NCBI GenBank assembly: GCA_964608095.1
Contig: CAZSMK010000026.1
Coordinates: 85,856-149,855 of the forward strand
From: CAZSMK01 sp964608095
GTDB taxonomy: Bacteria; Sumerlaeota; Sumerlaeia; MWCT01; JAGHBZ01
Length of the DNA: 64,000 nt
Direction: 5' to 3'
In this document: positions 42,598-52,155 of the stretch, one piece after another
Numbering within the stretch: position 1 is the first letter of the stretch
Layout of the letters: every line of letters begins with the position of its first letter
The notes under the pieces: model-generated
The model's database searches: none
Told to the model about the DNA's origin: nothing
What the model saw: the letters and a program-made list of their open reading frames with translations, nothing else
Program-made: the position numbers and the translations under genes

Positions 42598-45500
42598 CTA
42601 TTCTTTATCAGAACCGTTGCATTCGAGTTTCGAAAGGTTCTCGTAGAGTTTGAAACGTTGAGAGACCTCTTTCTCTGCCCGTTCCATAAGCATTGCCGCG
42701 CGTTCAGGATCCTGAAGCTTAAGACTTCTAAACCGGTTCTCCATATAGGCGAATTCACTGAAGCTGACCTTGGTTTTCGAGTCGAGATGAAGCGGGTTTT
42801 TCCCTTCCTTCATCAAGTCCGGATTGAACCTGTAAAGGGGCCAAAATCCCGATTGCACCGCTTTCATCTGGTTCTCATGCCCAAGGGTCATATTTATTCC
42901 ATGAGCAATACAATGTGAATAGGCGATTATGAGAGAAGGACCGCGGTATGCATCGGCTTCGCTCAAGGCTTTAGCTGTTTGAACGGGATTAGCGCCGAAG
43001 GCGATCTGTGCGACATAGATATTGCCGTAGGTCATGGCAAGCATCCCGAGGTCTTTACGAGGGAGTGGTTTGCCGCTCGCGGCAAAGCGGGCAACAGCGC
43101 CAAGGGGTGTCGCTTTGGACATCTGTCCACCCGTATTCGAGTAGACGCCGGTGTCGAGAACGAGGGCGTTGATATCCCTGCCGGAAGCAAGGACATGATC
43201 CAACCCGCCGTAGCCGATGTCGTATGCCCACCCGTCGCCGCCTATCGCCCAGATAGAACGCCTTATCAGGAAATCTGCCAAGGAGAGAAGCTCTTTGACG
43301 TCAGGATTTTGAGAATTGGCAAGTCGTTCGCGAAGGGCTGCTACGCGCTCACGTTGTTTTTCCACGCCGACCTGGTCGGTTTGATCCGCATCCTTGATGA
43401 GACCGAGCAGCTCTTTTACATTGGAGAGCTCCGGGTCGTTGGACGCGAGGAATTTATCAACCATTTCCCGCGCAAACGTTGCGAGTTTATCGGTGGTTAA
43501 TCTCATGCCGAACGCAAACTCGGCAGCATCTTCAAACAATGAATTCGACCATGTCGGTCCACGACCGTCATCTCGCTTACAATAAGGTGTTGTGGGAAGA
43601 TTCCCGCCGTAAATAGAAGAACAGCCTGTAGCATTGCCAATCATGAGATGATCGCCTAAGAGTTGGGTAAGGATTTTAAGGTAAGGCGTTTCACCACAGC
43701 CGGCACATGCCCCGGAAAATTCGAAGAGCGGGCGTTTCAGCTGTGAACCTTTGACCGTATTGCTCTTGAAAAGAGAAGGATCAGTTTCGGGTATCTTGAG
43801 AAAGAACGCGAAATTTTCCGCTTCTGCCTCGCGGAGAGGCAACTGATCTTCCATGTTGATGGCTTTCTTGGAGGGGTCTTCTTTACTTTTAACCGGACAA
43901 ATCTCTACACACATAGCACAGCCGGTGCAATCTTCAGGTGCGACCTGCAAGGAGTATTTCATTCCTTTAAATTCTTTCCCGCGCGCCTCGGTTGACTTGA
44001 ATGTCTTCGGAGCGCCCTCGATCTCTTTCGGATCGAAGACCTTCGACCGAATAGTTGCGTGGGGACATACAAAAGCACACATCCCGCACTGGGTACAAAT
44101 GTCGGGTTCCCATACGGGAATTTTTACCGCGATATTGCGTTTCTCGTATTGAGTCGTGCCTGTAGGATACGTACCGTCTTCCGGTAGTTTTGACACGGGA
44201 ATTTCGTCGCCCTTGCCTGCAATGATCTTGGCGGTCACTTCCTGGACGAATTTGGGCGCATCTTCAGGAACTACCGGAGGCATCTTTTTGGTACTCGTAA
44301 CCTTTCCCGGGACATCGACTTCTTCAATATTCTCTAATGCAACGTCCACAGCCGCCATGTTCATATCTACAACTTTCTTTCCTTTAGAACCATAGGTCTT
44401 TTCAATCGCATCTTTAATGGCAGGGATGGCAACATCTTCAGGAATGACGTTTGATATCTTGAAGAACACTGTCTGCATAATAGTATTGATCCTCGCGCCA
44501 AGCCCTAATTCTTCCGCAAGTTTATAGGCATTGATCACATAGAACTTCAGCTTTTTGTCTATGATTTGTTTTTGCACCTCCATGGGCAAATGCTCCCATA
44601 TCTCATCTTTGTTAAAGGGACTATTGAGGAGAAAGATTCCGCCTTCATGGGCATTTTTCAACATGTCATAACGTTCGAGAAAAGAGAAGTTGTGGCAGGC
44701 GAGGAAATTGGCGTCGCTGATGAGATATGTGCTCCTGATAGGTCGGGGACCGAAGCGAAGGTGAGAAATGGTGATTGCACCCGCCTTTCTTGAGTCATAG
44801 ACGAAATAGCCCTGCGCATAGTTGTCGGTCTCTTCACCTATGATTTTGATGGAATTTTTGTTGGCGCCCACGGTACCGTCTGAACCAAGTCCGTAAAACA
44901 TGCAGCGGGACACATCCTCCGCTTCGAGTGAATAGTCGGGATCATACTCCAGGCTTGTATTTGTTACATCGTCGATTATGCCGACGGTGAAATGATTCTT
45001 TGGTTTGTCCAGGGCGAGATTATCAAAAATCCCCTTGATCATCGCGGGTGTAAATTCTTTCGAGCTGAGCCCATAGCGTCCACCCACAACCTGGGGCCAT
45101 TCTGCGAAGGGGGCGATTTTTTGTTCCATCGCTTCGCCAATGGCGGTCCTCACATCTATATAGAGAGGTTCCCCTATTGCGCCCGGTTCTTTGGTCCTGT
45201 CAAGAACGGTGATCTTTTTGACAGTTTTGGGAAGAGCGCGGGCAAAAGCCTCGACCGAGAACGGTCGATAGAGGCGCACCTTAATACAGCCGACCTTCTC
45301 GCCTTTTGACACGAGATGTTCGACCGTTTCATGAATAGTCTCCCATGATGAACCCATTGCTATAATAATGCGTTCCGCATCGGGAGCGCCGACATAATCG
45401 AAAAGTTTGTACTGACGTCCAACAACCTTAGCGAATCGGTCCATCACCTTCTGCACAATTTCAGGAGTAGCCAGGTAGTATTTGTTCACGGTTTCGCGAG

Positions 45501-46182
45501 CCTGAAAAAAGACATCGGGATTCTGAGAAGTCCCGCGCAGCACCGGTTGTTCAGGATTCATCCCTCGTGCGCGATGTGCTTTGACTGAGGCATCGTCGAT
45601 GACTGCACGCATCTGGTCAAGCGTCAACGGCTCGATTTTCTGAATCTCGTGCGAGGAACGAAACCCATCAAAGAAATGAACAAATGGGATGCGGCTTTCC
45701 AAACTGGCTGCCTGCGCAATCAGGGCGAAATCCATCACTTCCTGGATCGAGCCGGACGGCATGAGGGCAAACCCGGTCGAACGCGTTGCCATCACGTCGC
45801 TGTGATCGCCGAAAATACTCAACGCCTGACAGGCAACTGAACGCGCTGAAACATGAAACACCGTCGGCAGCAACTCCCCCGCAATCTTGAACATGTTCGG
45901 CATCATGAGAAGCAATCCTTGAGAGGCGGTAAATGTGGTGGTGAGCGCACCGCTGGTGAGTGCACCATGCACCGCGCCCGAGGCCCCCCCTTCCGATTGC
46001 ATCTCTGTTACATCCGGTATCGTACCCCAGAGGTTTTTCTCACCCGCGGCGCTTTTTGCGTCAGCAATCTCGCCCATAGGTGATGACGGGGTAATGGGAT
46101 AAATTGCTATCACTTCATTGGTCGGGTGCGCAACATGAGCAACCGCGCTATTGCCATCGATCGTAACCATATTCTTACCCAT
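42598..46182 (-). CDS. nifJ: pyruvate:ferredoxin (flavodoxin) oxidoreductase
   Basis: Single-chain PFOR of 1194 residues: oxidises pyruvate to acetyl-CoA and CO2, passing electrons to ferredoxin or flavodoxin. Domains in order: pyruvate-binding domain I with PITPSSPMGE, domain II (APDAERIIIAMGSSWETIHE), the gamma-like domain (ISHLRFGPRPIRSTYLI), two ferredoxin clusters CTQCGMCAFVCP and CTGCAMCVEICP, and the TPP-binding domain (FSGACAGCGETPYLK, then GGDGWAYDIGYGGLDHVLASG with NALVLDTGVYSNTGGQMSK). This indicates an anaerobic or facultative lifestyle. Good ribosome binding site (AAAGGAGAT). The next gene upstream starts about 300 bases away, so it is a single-gene unit. Confidence 0.98.
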   Translation of the reverse strand: MGKNMVTIDGNSAVAHVAHPTNEVIAIYPITPSSPMGEIADAKSAAGEKNLWGTIPDVTEMQSEGGASGAVHGALTSGALTTTFTASQGLLLMMPNMFKIAGELLPTVFHVSARSVACQALSIFGDHSDVMATRSTGFALMPSGSIQEVMDFALIAQAASLESRIPFVHFFDGFRSSHEIQKIEPLTLDQMRAVIDDASVKAHRARGMNPEQPVLRGTSQNPDVFFQARETVNKYYLATPEIVQKVMDRFAKVVGRQYKLFDYVGAPDAERIIIAMGSSWETIHETVEHLVSKGEKVGCIKVRLYRPFSVEAFARALPKTVKKITVLDRTKEPGAIGEPLYIDVRTAIGEAMEQKIAPFAEWPQVVGGRYGLSSKEFTPAMIKGIFDNLALDKPKNHFTVGIIDDVTNTSLEYDPDYSLEAEDVSRCMFYGLGSDGTVGANKNSIKIIGEETDNYAQGYFVYDSRKAGAITISHLRFGPRPIRSTYLISDANFLACHNFSFLERYDMLKNAHEGGIFLLNSPFNKDEIWEHLPMEVQKQIIDKKLKFYVINAYKLAEELGLGARINTIMQTVFFKISNVIPEDVAIPAIKDAIEKTYGSKGKKVVDMNMAAVDVALENIEEVDVPGKVTSTKKMPPVVPEDAPKFVQEVTAKIIAGKGDEIPVSKLPEDGTYPTGTTQYEKRNIAVKIPVWEPDICTQCGMCAFVCPHATIRSKVFDPKEIEGAPKTFKSTEARGKEFKGMKYSLQVAPEDCTGCAMCVEICPVKSKEDPSKKAINMEDQLPLREAEAENFAFFLKIPETDPSLFKSNTVKGSQLKRPLFEFSGACAGCGETPYLKILTQLLGDHLMIGNATGCSSIYGGNLPTTPYCKRDDGRGPTWSNSLFEDAAEFAFGMRLTTDKLATFAREMVDKFLASNDPELSNVKELLGLIKDADQTDQVGVEKQRERVAALRERLANSQNPDVKELLSLADFLIRRSIWAIGGDGWAYDIGYGGLDHVLASGRDINALVLDTGVYSNTGGQMSKATPLGAVARFAASGKPLPRKDLGMLAMTYGNIYVAQIAFGANPVQTAKALSEADAYRGPSLIIAYSHCIAHGINMTLGHENQMKAVQSGFWPLYRFNPDLMKEGKNPLHLDSKTKVSFSEFAYMENRFRSLKLQDPERAAMLMERAEKEVSQRFKLYENLSKLECNGSDKE

Positions 46183-46489
46183 CTTTATATCTCCTTTACC
46201 TCACGTAATATCTAAGGATAATTTTTTTCTGCCAGGATTTTCGGCAAATGAATCCACTATAATTGCCACATTATACACAAATATCAAAATCTATTCTATC
46301 ACCCTTATAGGCAAATTCAAGGGTAATTTTCTCGATTGAAAAAAGCGTAGATTCTTTGATGAAAAAATTCGGAGAATATGGCTGAATAGGACACACCGGA
46401 TTATGATAATAAATTCGTATTCTAAGCTCCCTCAGAGCAGACGAAATTGCTTAAACTTAAAGAGCGTTCTGAACAAGACTGTGTGTCTA
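46183..46489. other. intergenic gap
   Basis: No gene or clear repeat. The nifJ promoter should be on the left part and the 3' end of the ppiD-like gene to the right; no convincing terminator hairpin was found. Confidence 0.35.
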
Positions 46490-48475
46490 TTATGGATTTA
46501 GAAAAAGAGGATTAATATCAAGTTGTGCCTGTCTACGAGCATCCGCAAGGTACTCGTTCAGAATAGTCTCTCGTTTTATCTGGATTAATTCCCGTTCGAG
46601 CCGCGGTATTTCTTCTTTGAATTCCTCGAGGGTGGGAGGTTTTTTATCCTTAAGAACCCAGACGAAGAAAGCATCGGTTTTCTGTTCTTTGTCGACCGAT
46701 TTAGAGACGAGCACATCGCCCACACTGGTTTCCAGGGTAACACGATGAAAATTTTCAATAGTCCCCATCTCTTCGGGGAGGTTGTCTCGAGTAAAATATT
46801 CCGTGGTTGTAACCTCGAGATTTTCGCCTTCTGCTCTTTCTTTGAGGCTTTCAGTACGGGAAGCGGCTTCTTCAAGTTTCTCAGCGCGTTCCTCAGCGAT
46901 TTCAAGCGCCCTCTGGTAGTTGTAGTCTTCTGTAACTTTGTCTATAACATTTTCCAAATCAGGTATTCGTGCGGGAACGGTCTCATGAAGTTGCATAAAA
47001 AGGATTTCCTGTGTCCGTGGGAGAATTCTAATCTCCTTCACCTCAATCATCTCTTCGATATCACTTTTGAACGGTGTCAGATTTCCCAGGTCTTCAAAGA
47101 AATACTCATCCGCCTCTACATATTCAGTTTGAGTAACCTCCTCGCCGAATTCTTTTGCAAGTGCGTTGATACTCGTATATTTGTACAGGTCGAGAGAGAA
47201 TTCACTGGCGCGCCGATCGATGATTTCCTTGCACCGCTGGGAGAAAAGGAACGATTCAAGGGACTCGGCGACTTCTTCAAGTGAACGATATGTCTGCGGA
47301 TCGATTTCATCGGCGCGAACGATTTCAAATCCTTTCTCTGTCCGGAAAGGGGGCGTCACATCACCCGGATTCTCAAGCGCAAGGACATTATTAACAAACG
47401 TTTCGCCATATTGACGAGCGGAGAAACGGGACACCCATCCAATAAGTCCGCCGGTCTTAACGACAGTCGTAATCTCATCGGATTTGTATTCGTCGCTGAA
47501 CTCATTCGCAAGCTCCTCAAAGGGGGCGCCGTTCATTATTTGCTGGTACAGATTTTCCGCTTTTGTCTTTATCTCATCGACTTGTTGCGGAGTAGCGTCC
47601 TGGAAAACATCAAGGAGAATATGACGCGCCTTCACACGCTTTGGAACTAAAAACCGCTCTTTATTCTTTTCATAGTACGTTGCCACGTCAGACTCTGAAA
47701 TCGTAACTGTGGTTCCGAGATCGCTAAGTGATACTTCAAAATAATCGAAACGATATTGTTCGGGCACCTTATAGTCCTCTTTGTGCTCCTCATAAAACGA
47801 GACCAGCTCCTCCTCGTCTTCAATCACCATGTCAGCCATGATTTCATCAATGGGAATCTTTACATAATCTATCTGGATTTCTTCGTCAGTGATAAGGTAT
47901 TGTTGCCAGAGTTCAAAAAGAGAGGCGCGTGCCTCGGTATAGAATGCGTATTTTGCCTTGCTGACGGTAGACTCGCGTTTCTCACGGTATACTAATTCCT
48001 GTTCACTCTGGATATTGCGCGCACGCATGTATGCTTGAAGATAAGCAGCGGTGTTTTGGGGCCATTGGCTGCGGAACTGCAGAATAACCTCATCTTGTGA
48101 AGTGACGATTCCATGATTATGGGCATAATTCATCAAGAGGAAGAAATTAACCGCTTCGATGATTTTGGGAAGTTGCGGGATCGCCTCGGTTAACCGCTGA
48201 TTCGCAAAAATACGTTCGGGCAGTCCCAGGAAATCAGCAAAACTACTGTAGCGTTGTATAAGTCGAATTTCGGCTTCCTCGACCTCCTCGGGATTAATCC
48301 GATGCCACCGGCTCAGCTTTCCCAGCTTAACCTTCGCGAGATAACGTTCTTTTTCAAATTGTGATTGACGCGATGAAGACCATCCATAATAAAAAACAAA
48401 GGACGGTATTATGAGTAAAAGGGTGATTTGCAACACCCGACGCATGACCTTTCGTGATCGAAGTTGCTTTAACAT
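46490..48475 (-). CDS. PpiD/SurA-like peptidylprolyl isomerase
   Basis: A periplasmic, membrane-anchored foldase. An N-terminal transmembrane helix (about 15-30), a SurA_N-like helical part (residues 40-200) and a parvulin domain (about 280-400: KRVKARHILLDVFQD, then FEELANEFSDE, GGLIGWVSRFS and GDVTPPFRTEKGFEIVRADE) are seen. A second long helical region with Glu/Lys-rich segments follows (to 661). Total length 661 matches PpiD. Located just downstream of fabF on the minus strand (85-base gap), which may be coincidental. Folds or inserts outer-membrane or exported proteins, by homology. Confidence 0.9.
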   Translation of the reverse strand: MLKQLRSRKVMRRVLQITLLLIIPSFVFYYGWSSSRQSQFEKERYLAKVKLGKLSRWHRINPEEVEEAEIRLIQRYSSFADFLGLPERIFANQRLTEAIPQLPKIIEAVNFFLLMNYAHNHGIVTSQDEVILQFRSQWPQNTAAYLQAYMRARNIQSEQELVYREKRESTVSKAKYAFYTEARASLFELWQQYLITDEEIQIDYVKIPIDEIMADMVIEDEEELVSFYEEHKEDYKVPEQYRFDYFEVSLSDLGTTVTISESDVATYYEKNKERFLVPKRVKARHILLDVFQDATPQQVDEIKTKAENLYQQIMNGAPFEELANEFSDEYKSDEITTVVKTGGLIGWVSRFSARQYGETFVNNVLALENPGDVTPPFRTEKGFEIVRADEIDPQTYRSLEEVAESLESFLFSQRCKEIIDRRASEFSLDLYKYTSINALAKEFGEEVTQTEYVEADEYFFEDLGNLTPFKSDIEEMIEVKEIRILPRTQEILFMQLHETVPARIPDLENVIDKVTEDYNYQRALEIAEERAEKLEEAASRTESLKERAEGENLEVTTTEYFTRDNLPEEMGTIENFHRVTLETSVGDVLVSKSVDKEQKTDAFFVWVLKDKKPPTLEEFKEEIPRLERELIQIKRETILNEYLADARRQAQLDINPLFLNP

Positions 48476-48560
48476 ATAGTTCTCTGCCTCATTTCATTTA
48501 TTAAAAACGCCGTCCGCTGTTTTGTGTTATGACGCCGTCTCAAAATACATAATATATAGT

Positions 48561-49811
48561 TTACTCGCTAAACTTCTGCAATGCAATGGTGCAATTATGC
48601 CCGCCGAAACCCAGCGAATTATTAATGGCTTTTCTTACCGTCGCTTTTTGTGCCTTATTAGGAACATAATTAAGGTCGCATGCAGGGTCAGGGTACTCGT
48701 AATTCATAGTCGGCGGAATGATATCATGGTACAAGGTGAGAACAGTGGAGACGGTTTCAGCAGCGCCGGCAGCGCCAAGTAAATGCCCGATCATTGATTT
48801 ATTTGAGCTGATGAGGAGTTTATATGCATGATCGCCGAACACGGTTTTAATCGCCTGGGTCTCGAGTTTATCGTTAAGGGGAGTAGAGGTGCCATGTGCA
48901 TTGATGTAATCGATTTCTTCAGGTTTAATTCCGGCGTCATCAAGTGCGGCTTTCATCCCGCGAGCGCCGCCGTCACCGTTGGGGTCCGGCGCGGTGATAT
49001 GATAGGCATCGTCCGAAAGCCCGTAGCCGACAATTTCGGCATAGATACGAGCGCCTCGGTGACGCGCATGTTCCAGTTCCTCAAGGACGACAACCGCAGC
49101 GCCCTCACTCATGATGAAGCCATCGCGTTGCACATCGAACGGTCTGCTTGACCGAGCAGGCTCATCGTTACGTTCGCTCAAGGCTTTCATCGCGGCAAAT
49201 CCGCCGATGCCCAACGGAGTAATGGCTCCCTCCGCACCGCCGGCAAACATGATATCAGCCGCACCGCGCTGGATTGTTTTGAATGCATCACCGATTGAAT
49301 GGGTTCCCGTAGCGCAGGCAGTCGAGACCACGGTATTGGGTCCTTTGAGACCGAGATCAATGGCAACGTAGCCGGCAGCCATATTGACAATCATGCGGAT
49401 AATGAGAAAAGGACTGATACGCCGTGGCCCTTTCTCGAGAAATACCTTGTGTTGTTCCTCCATGGAACGGAGTCCACCGATACCGGAGCCGATCATTGCG
49501 CCGGCACGTGTATGATCGAACCCGTCGGGTTTCAAGCCGGCGTCATTGAATGCTTCACGTGCCGCTACAACTGCGAAAACAACAAATTCTTCGAACTTCT
49601 TCAATTCCTTACGATCTAAATGATCCTCCGGTTTAAAATTTTTCACTTCCCCGGCAATACGCACGGTAAAGTCTTTTGTGTCAAATTTGGTGATATGATC
49701 AATACCATTCTTGCCGGCAAGAAGACCTTCCCAATATTCTTTAACAGTGTTGCCGATGGGCGTAATCGCCCCAAGTCCTGTAATAACCACACGTCGGTTT
49801 TCTAAAGTCAT
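48561..49811 (-). CDS. fabF: 3-oxoacyl-ACP synthase II
   Basis: Condensing enzyme of fatty acid elongation (KAS II). Start at ATG 49811, which follows an AGGAGGAG site, gives the usual MTLENRRVVITGLGAITPIG beginning; the open frame extends 38 residues further upstream without similarity. The Cys-His-His triad lies in VSTACATGTHSIGDAF, INAHGTSTPLNDKLE and SNKSMIGHLLGAAG. Length 416 is typical. It follows acpP, with a strong hairpin between the two genes. Confidence 0.97.
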   Translation of the reverse strand: MTLENRRVVITGLGAITPIGNTVKEYWEGLLAGKNGIDHITKFDTKDFTVRIAGEVKNFKPEDHLDRKELKKFEEFVVFAVVAAREAFNDAGLKPDGFDHTRAGAMIGSGIGGLRSMEEQHKVFLEKGPRRISPFLIIRMIVNMAAGYVAIDLGLKGPNTVVSTACATGTHSIGDAFKTIQRGAADIMFAGGAEGAITPLGIGGFAAMKALSERNDEPARSSRPFDVQRDGFIMSEGAAVVVLEELEHARHRGARIYAEIVGYGLSDDAYHITAPDPNGDGGARGMKAALDDAGIKPEEIDYINAHGTSTPLNDKLETQAIKTVFGDHAYKLLISSNKSMIGHLLGAAGAAETVSTVLTLYHDIIPPTMNYEYPDPACDLNYVPNKAQKATVRKAINNSLGFGGHNCTIALQKFSE

Positions 49812-49911
49812 TCTATCATGCTCCTCCTGGGTTAAAAAAAGAATGAACAACGCTGAGGAAAAATATCCATGCGAAAAATGCCACGTTATGCAAAAGATGA
49901 CTAACGTAACC

Positions 49912-49939
49912 AAGCGCCGCAACACGCATTGCGGCGCTT
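49912..49939. promoter_or_regulatory. strong hairpin between acpP and fabF
   Basis: An 11-bp perfect stem (AAGCGCCGCAA / TTGCGGCGCTT) with a six-base loop sits 21 bases downstream of the acpP stop on the minus strand. No T-run follows it, so it is not a typical terminator. It may be a 3' stabiliser that keeps acpP mRNA, needed at high level, above that of fabF, or an attenuator. Confidence 0.75.
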
Positions 49940-49959
49940 GTAAATTTCACGGTTACCTG

Positions 49960-50211
49960 TCAGGCATTCCCTTCTGATTGCTGCTCTTGTTCAATGTACT
50001 GAATGGCTTCGCCAACGGTACGGATTTTTTCAGCCGCCTCATCGGGAATCTCGATACCGAACTCTTCTTCCATGTCCATAATAAGCTCAACAATATCAAG
50101 TGAATCGGCGCCAAGATCTTCGACAAAAGACGCTTCTTCTTTGACATCCTCTTCACTGACCCCAAGTTTGTTGATGATAACTTCCTTTACTTTTTCTGCG
50201 ATGGAAGACAT
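49960..50211 (-). CDS. acpP: acyl carrier protein
   Basis: An 83-residue carrier of fatty acyl intermediates. The phosphopantetheine attachment site is in FVEDLGADSLDIVELIM, with Ser at the DSL motif. Acidic throughout, with a Gln/Glu-rich tail that is longer than usual. Between fabG and fabF as in most bacterial fab clusters. Confidence 0.98.
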   Translation of the reverse strand: MSSIAEKVKEVIINKLGVSEEDVKEEASFVEDLGADSLDIVELIMDMEEEFGIEIPDEAAEKIRTVGEAIQYIEQEQQSEGNA

Positions 50212-50352
50212 ATATATGCCACCTCCTGAAAAGAATTACTTTGCCTTTTATTTTCTGTATGGTAAGTTCAGGGCAATAAACGACAAATAAAGTGCTGTAT
50301 AACGTTTACTTAGATGTGATTGCAAGAAAAAAATCACTCTTTCCCATAAGAA

Positions 50353-51093
50353 TTACATCATCAATCCCCCATCAACTTTAATTACCTCACCCGTAATATA
50401 CTTAGCCATGTCGGACGCAAGGAAGAAGACGGCGTTTGCGACATCCTCAGGTTGACCAAAGTTGTGAAGCGGCACCTGACGGATTATGGTCTCTTTAGCG
50501 GTCTCGGGAAGTGCATCGGTCATTCTCGTGGAGATAAAGCCGGGTGCAACGGCGTTAACACGGATTGACCGCGCGGCAAGCTCCTTTGCAAGGGTCTTGG
50601 TAAGTCCAATAAGACCGGCTTTACTTGCCGCATAATTTACCTGCCCCGGATTCCCGAACAACCCCACGACGGAACTTATGTTTATGATGCTGCCGCAACG
50701 CTGTTTCATCATCTGTCGAACCACTGCCCGACAACAATTAAACGCACCGGTTAGATTGACTGCGAGCACCTCGTTCCAGTCTCCATCTGACATTTTCATG
50801 AGAAGCTGGTCGCGGGTGATTCCCGCGTTATTGACAAGTATATCGATCCTGTCGAATTCCTGTAAAGTACGGTTGATGAGGTTCTTGCACTGCTCAGGCT
50901 CGACCACGTTTGTGGTAACTCCCACACATTTTACCTTGTGAGAAGTCGTAATGCGTTCAGCGGTCGCCCGGGCTTGTTCACCATCAATATCGCTGACCAC
51001 GACCCGACACGATTGTTCTGCAAACCGCGTGGCAATGGCTTTTCCAATTCCCTGCGCGCCGCCTGTTACTATAGCAACTTTATCTTTCAACAT
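50353..51093 (-). CDS. fabG: 3-oxoacyl-ACP reductase
   Basis: Short-chain dehydrogenase of 246 residues that reduces 3-oxoacyl-ACP with NADPH. Visible: cofactor loop TGGAQGIGKAIATRFAE, NNAG, the catalytic Ser of IINISSVVG, Tyr-X3-Lys (YAASKAG) and the FabG-typical ending (YITGEVIKVDGGLMM). ATG 51093 follows GGGAGG. The glnB gene upstream ends 40 bases before it and may share its promoter. Confidence 0.97.
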   Translation of the reverse strand: MLKDKVAIVTGGAQGIGKAIATRFAEQSCRVVVSDIDGEQARATAERITTSHKVKCVGVTTNVVEPEQCKNLINRTLQEFDRIDILVNNAGITRDQLLMKMSDGDWNEVLAVNLTGAFNCCRAVVRQMMKQRCGSIINISSVVGLFGNPGQVNYAASKAGLIGLTKTLAKELAARSIRVNAVAPGFISTRMTDALPETAKETIIRQVPLHNFGQPEDVANAVFFLASDMAKYITGEVIKVDGGLMM

Positions 51094-51133
51094 ACTTTCG
51101 CCTCCCAGGAAGAAGAGAATTCAAACAGAGGGA

Positions 51134-51472
51134 TTAAAGAGCCGCTTCACCGCGTTCGCCGGTCCTTATCCGTACGGCGTCATCCAGGGGGAGGATGAAG
51201 ATTTTTCCGTCACCTATGGTTCCTGTATTTGCCGCACGTTCTATGGTCTCTACTACCTCATCTACACGTTCATCCTCGACTGCAATCTCGATTTTTACCT
51301 TTGGAATAAAGTCAATACGATATTCACTTCCACGATATATTTCCGTATGACCTTTTTGACGCCCGAATCCTTTAACCTCGCTTACCGTCATTCGAACGAC
51401 CCCTATCTCTGTCAGGGCGTCCTTGACGTCGCTGAGTTTAAAAGGTTTTATAATTGCTACGATAAATTTCAT
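51134..51472 (-). CDS. glnB: nitrogen regulatory protein P-II
   Basis: PII senses 2-oxoglutarate and ATP/ADP and controls nitrogen enzymes. The T-loop GRQKGHTEIYRGSEYRIDF ends with Tyr51, the uridylylation site, at exactly the canonical position if the start is ATG 51472. The overlapping GTG at 51475 would move it by one and is less well spaced from GGAAGAG. C-terminal block GTIGDGKIFILPLDDAVRIRTGE is standard. No amtB or glnA gene neighbours it; it stands ahead of fabG, an unusual place. Confidence 0.96.
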   Translation of the reverse strand: MKFIVAIIKPFKLSDVKDALTEIGVVRMTVSEVKGFGRQKGHTEIYRGSEYRIDFIPKVKIEIAVEDERVDEVVETIERAANTGTIGDGKIFILPLDDAVRIRTGERGEAAL

Positions 51473-51777
51473 CACTCTTCCGGTTTATTACGTTAATAAT
51501 AATAATCAATATCTACTTTCGCATACCTGAATCCTCGAGAAGTTTACAAGCTTTTTTTTGCATGTCTCTCCACTTTTTCGCAAAAGAAAAATAGATATTA
51601 TTGATACCTCGATTCACGTTCGTTATTCAACCAGTTTATGCATAAAGGGCATTAATCTACAAAAAGGGCAATTCAAGATGGCAACATGATGAGATTTTGG
51701 TTGCATGGCAGCGGAGACCGTCATATAATATTATAACATTAATGAGGTTATAAACTCCCATCCATGGTGAGAATGCC
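51473..51777. other. divergent intergenic region
   Basis: This 305-base region separates divergently transcribed glnB and the TPR gene. It should hold both promoters. AT-rich blocks such as TAATAATAATAATC occur near 51494, but I cannot assign an element. Confidence 0.35.
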
Positions 51778-52155
51778 ATGCGCAAAGAAGAATATGGATT
51801 AGCAGCTATCGGCTTCCTACTTTTGTCGTTACACTTCCCCCCCTATTTTATTTCGTTTCTGGCAGCCTCGGCAATCGGGGGGCTCGGTTATCTTCTCAAG
51901 TCACTCAATGAACGAGAACGAGACGAGCTCGTTATCTTCGAACGTGCCTTTCGAAAAGGCTATCATCTGGAACAACGAGGCGAAATCGACGATGCAATTG
52001 CAATATACGAACGATTGAAGGAACAATATCCAAACTTTGCTTATATAGCCAGGGAACGAATCGAATATCTGAAAAATAAAAGTTTGAACCCTTCGCACAA
52101 TCTAGAGTCACCGGGAGAATGGACAGGAACCGACGATGAAATGTCCACGTTGTAA
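51778..52155 (+). CDS. small membrane protein with TPR-like helices
   Basis: A 125-residue protein with one or two transmembrane helices near the start (LAAIGFLLLSLHF, then FLAASAIGGLGYLL), followed by a soluble part with one TPR-type helical pair (FRKGYHLEQRGEIDDAIAIYERLKEQYP). Its end overlaps the start of the sigma-54 activator gene by 20 bases (52136-52155), so translation is probably coupled. It may anchor the activator to the membrane through TPR-TPR contacts; this is inference. Confidence 0.75.
   Translation: MRKEEYGLAAIGFLLLSLHFPPYFISFLAASAIGGLGYLLKSLNERERDELVIFERAFRKGYHLEQRGEIDDAIAIYERLKEQYPNFAYIARERIEYLKNKSLNPSHNLESPGEWTGTDDEMSTL

Noticed and set aside
42979..43500. Open frames opposite nifJ
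   Set aside because: They are antisense shadows of a long, well supported gene.
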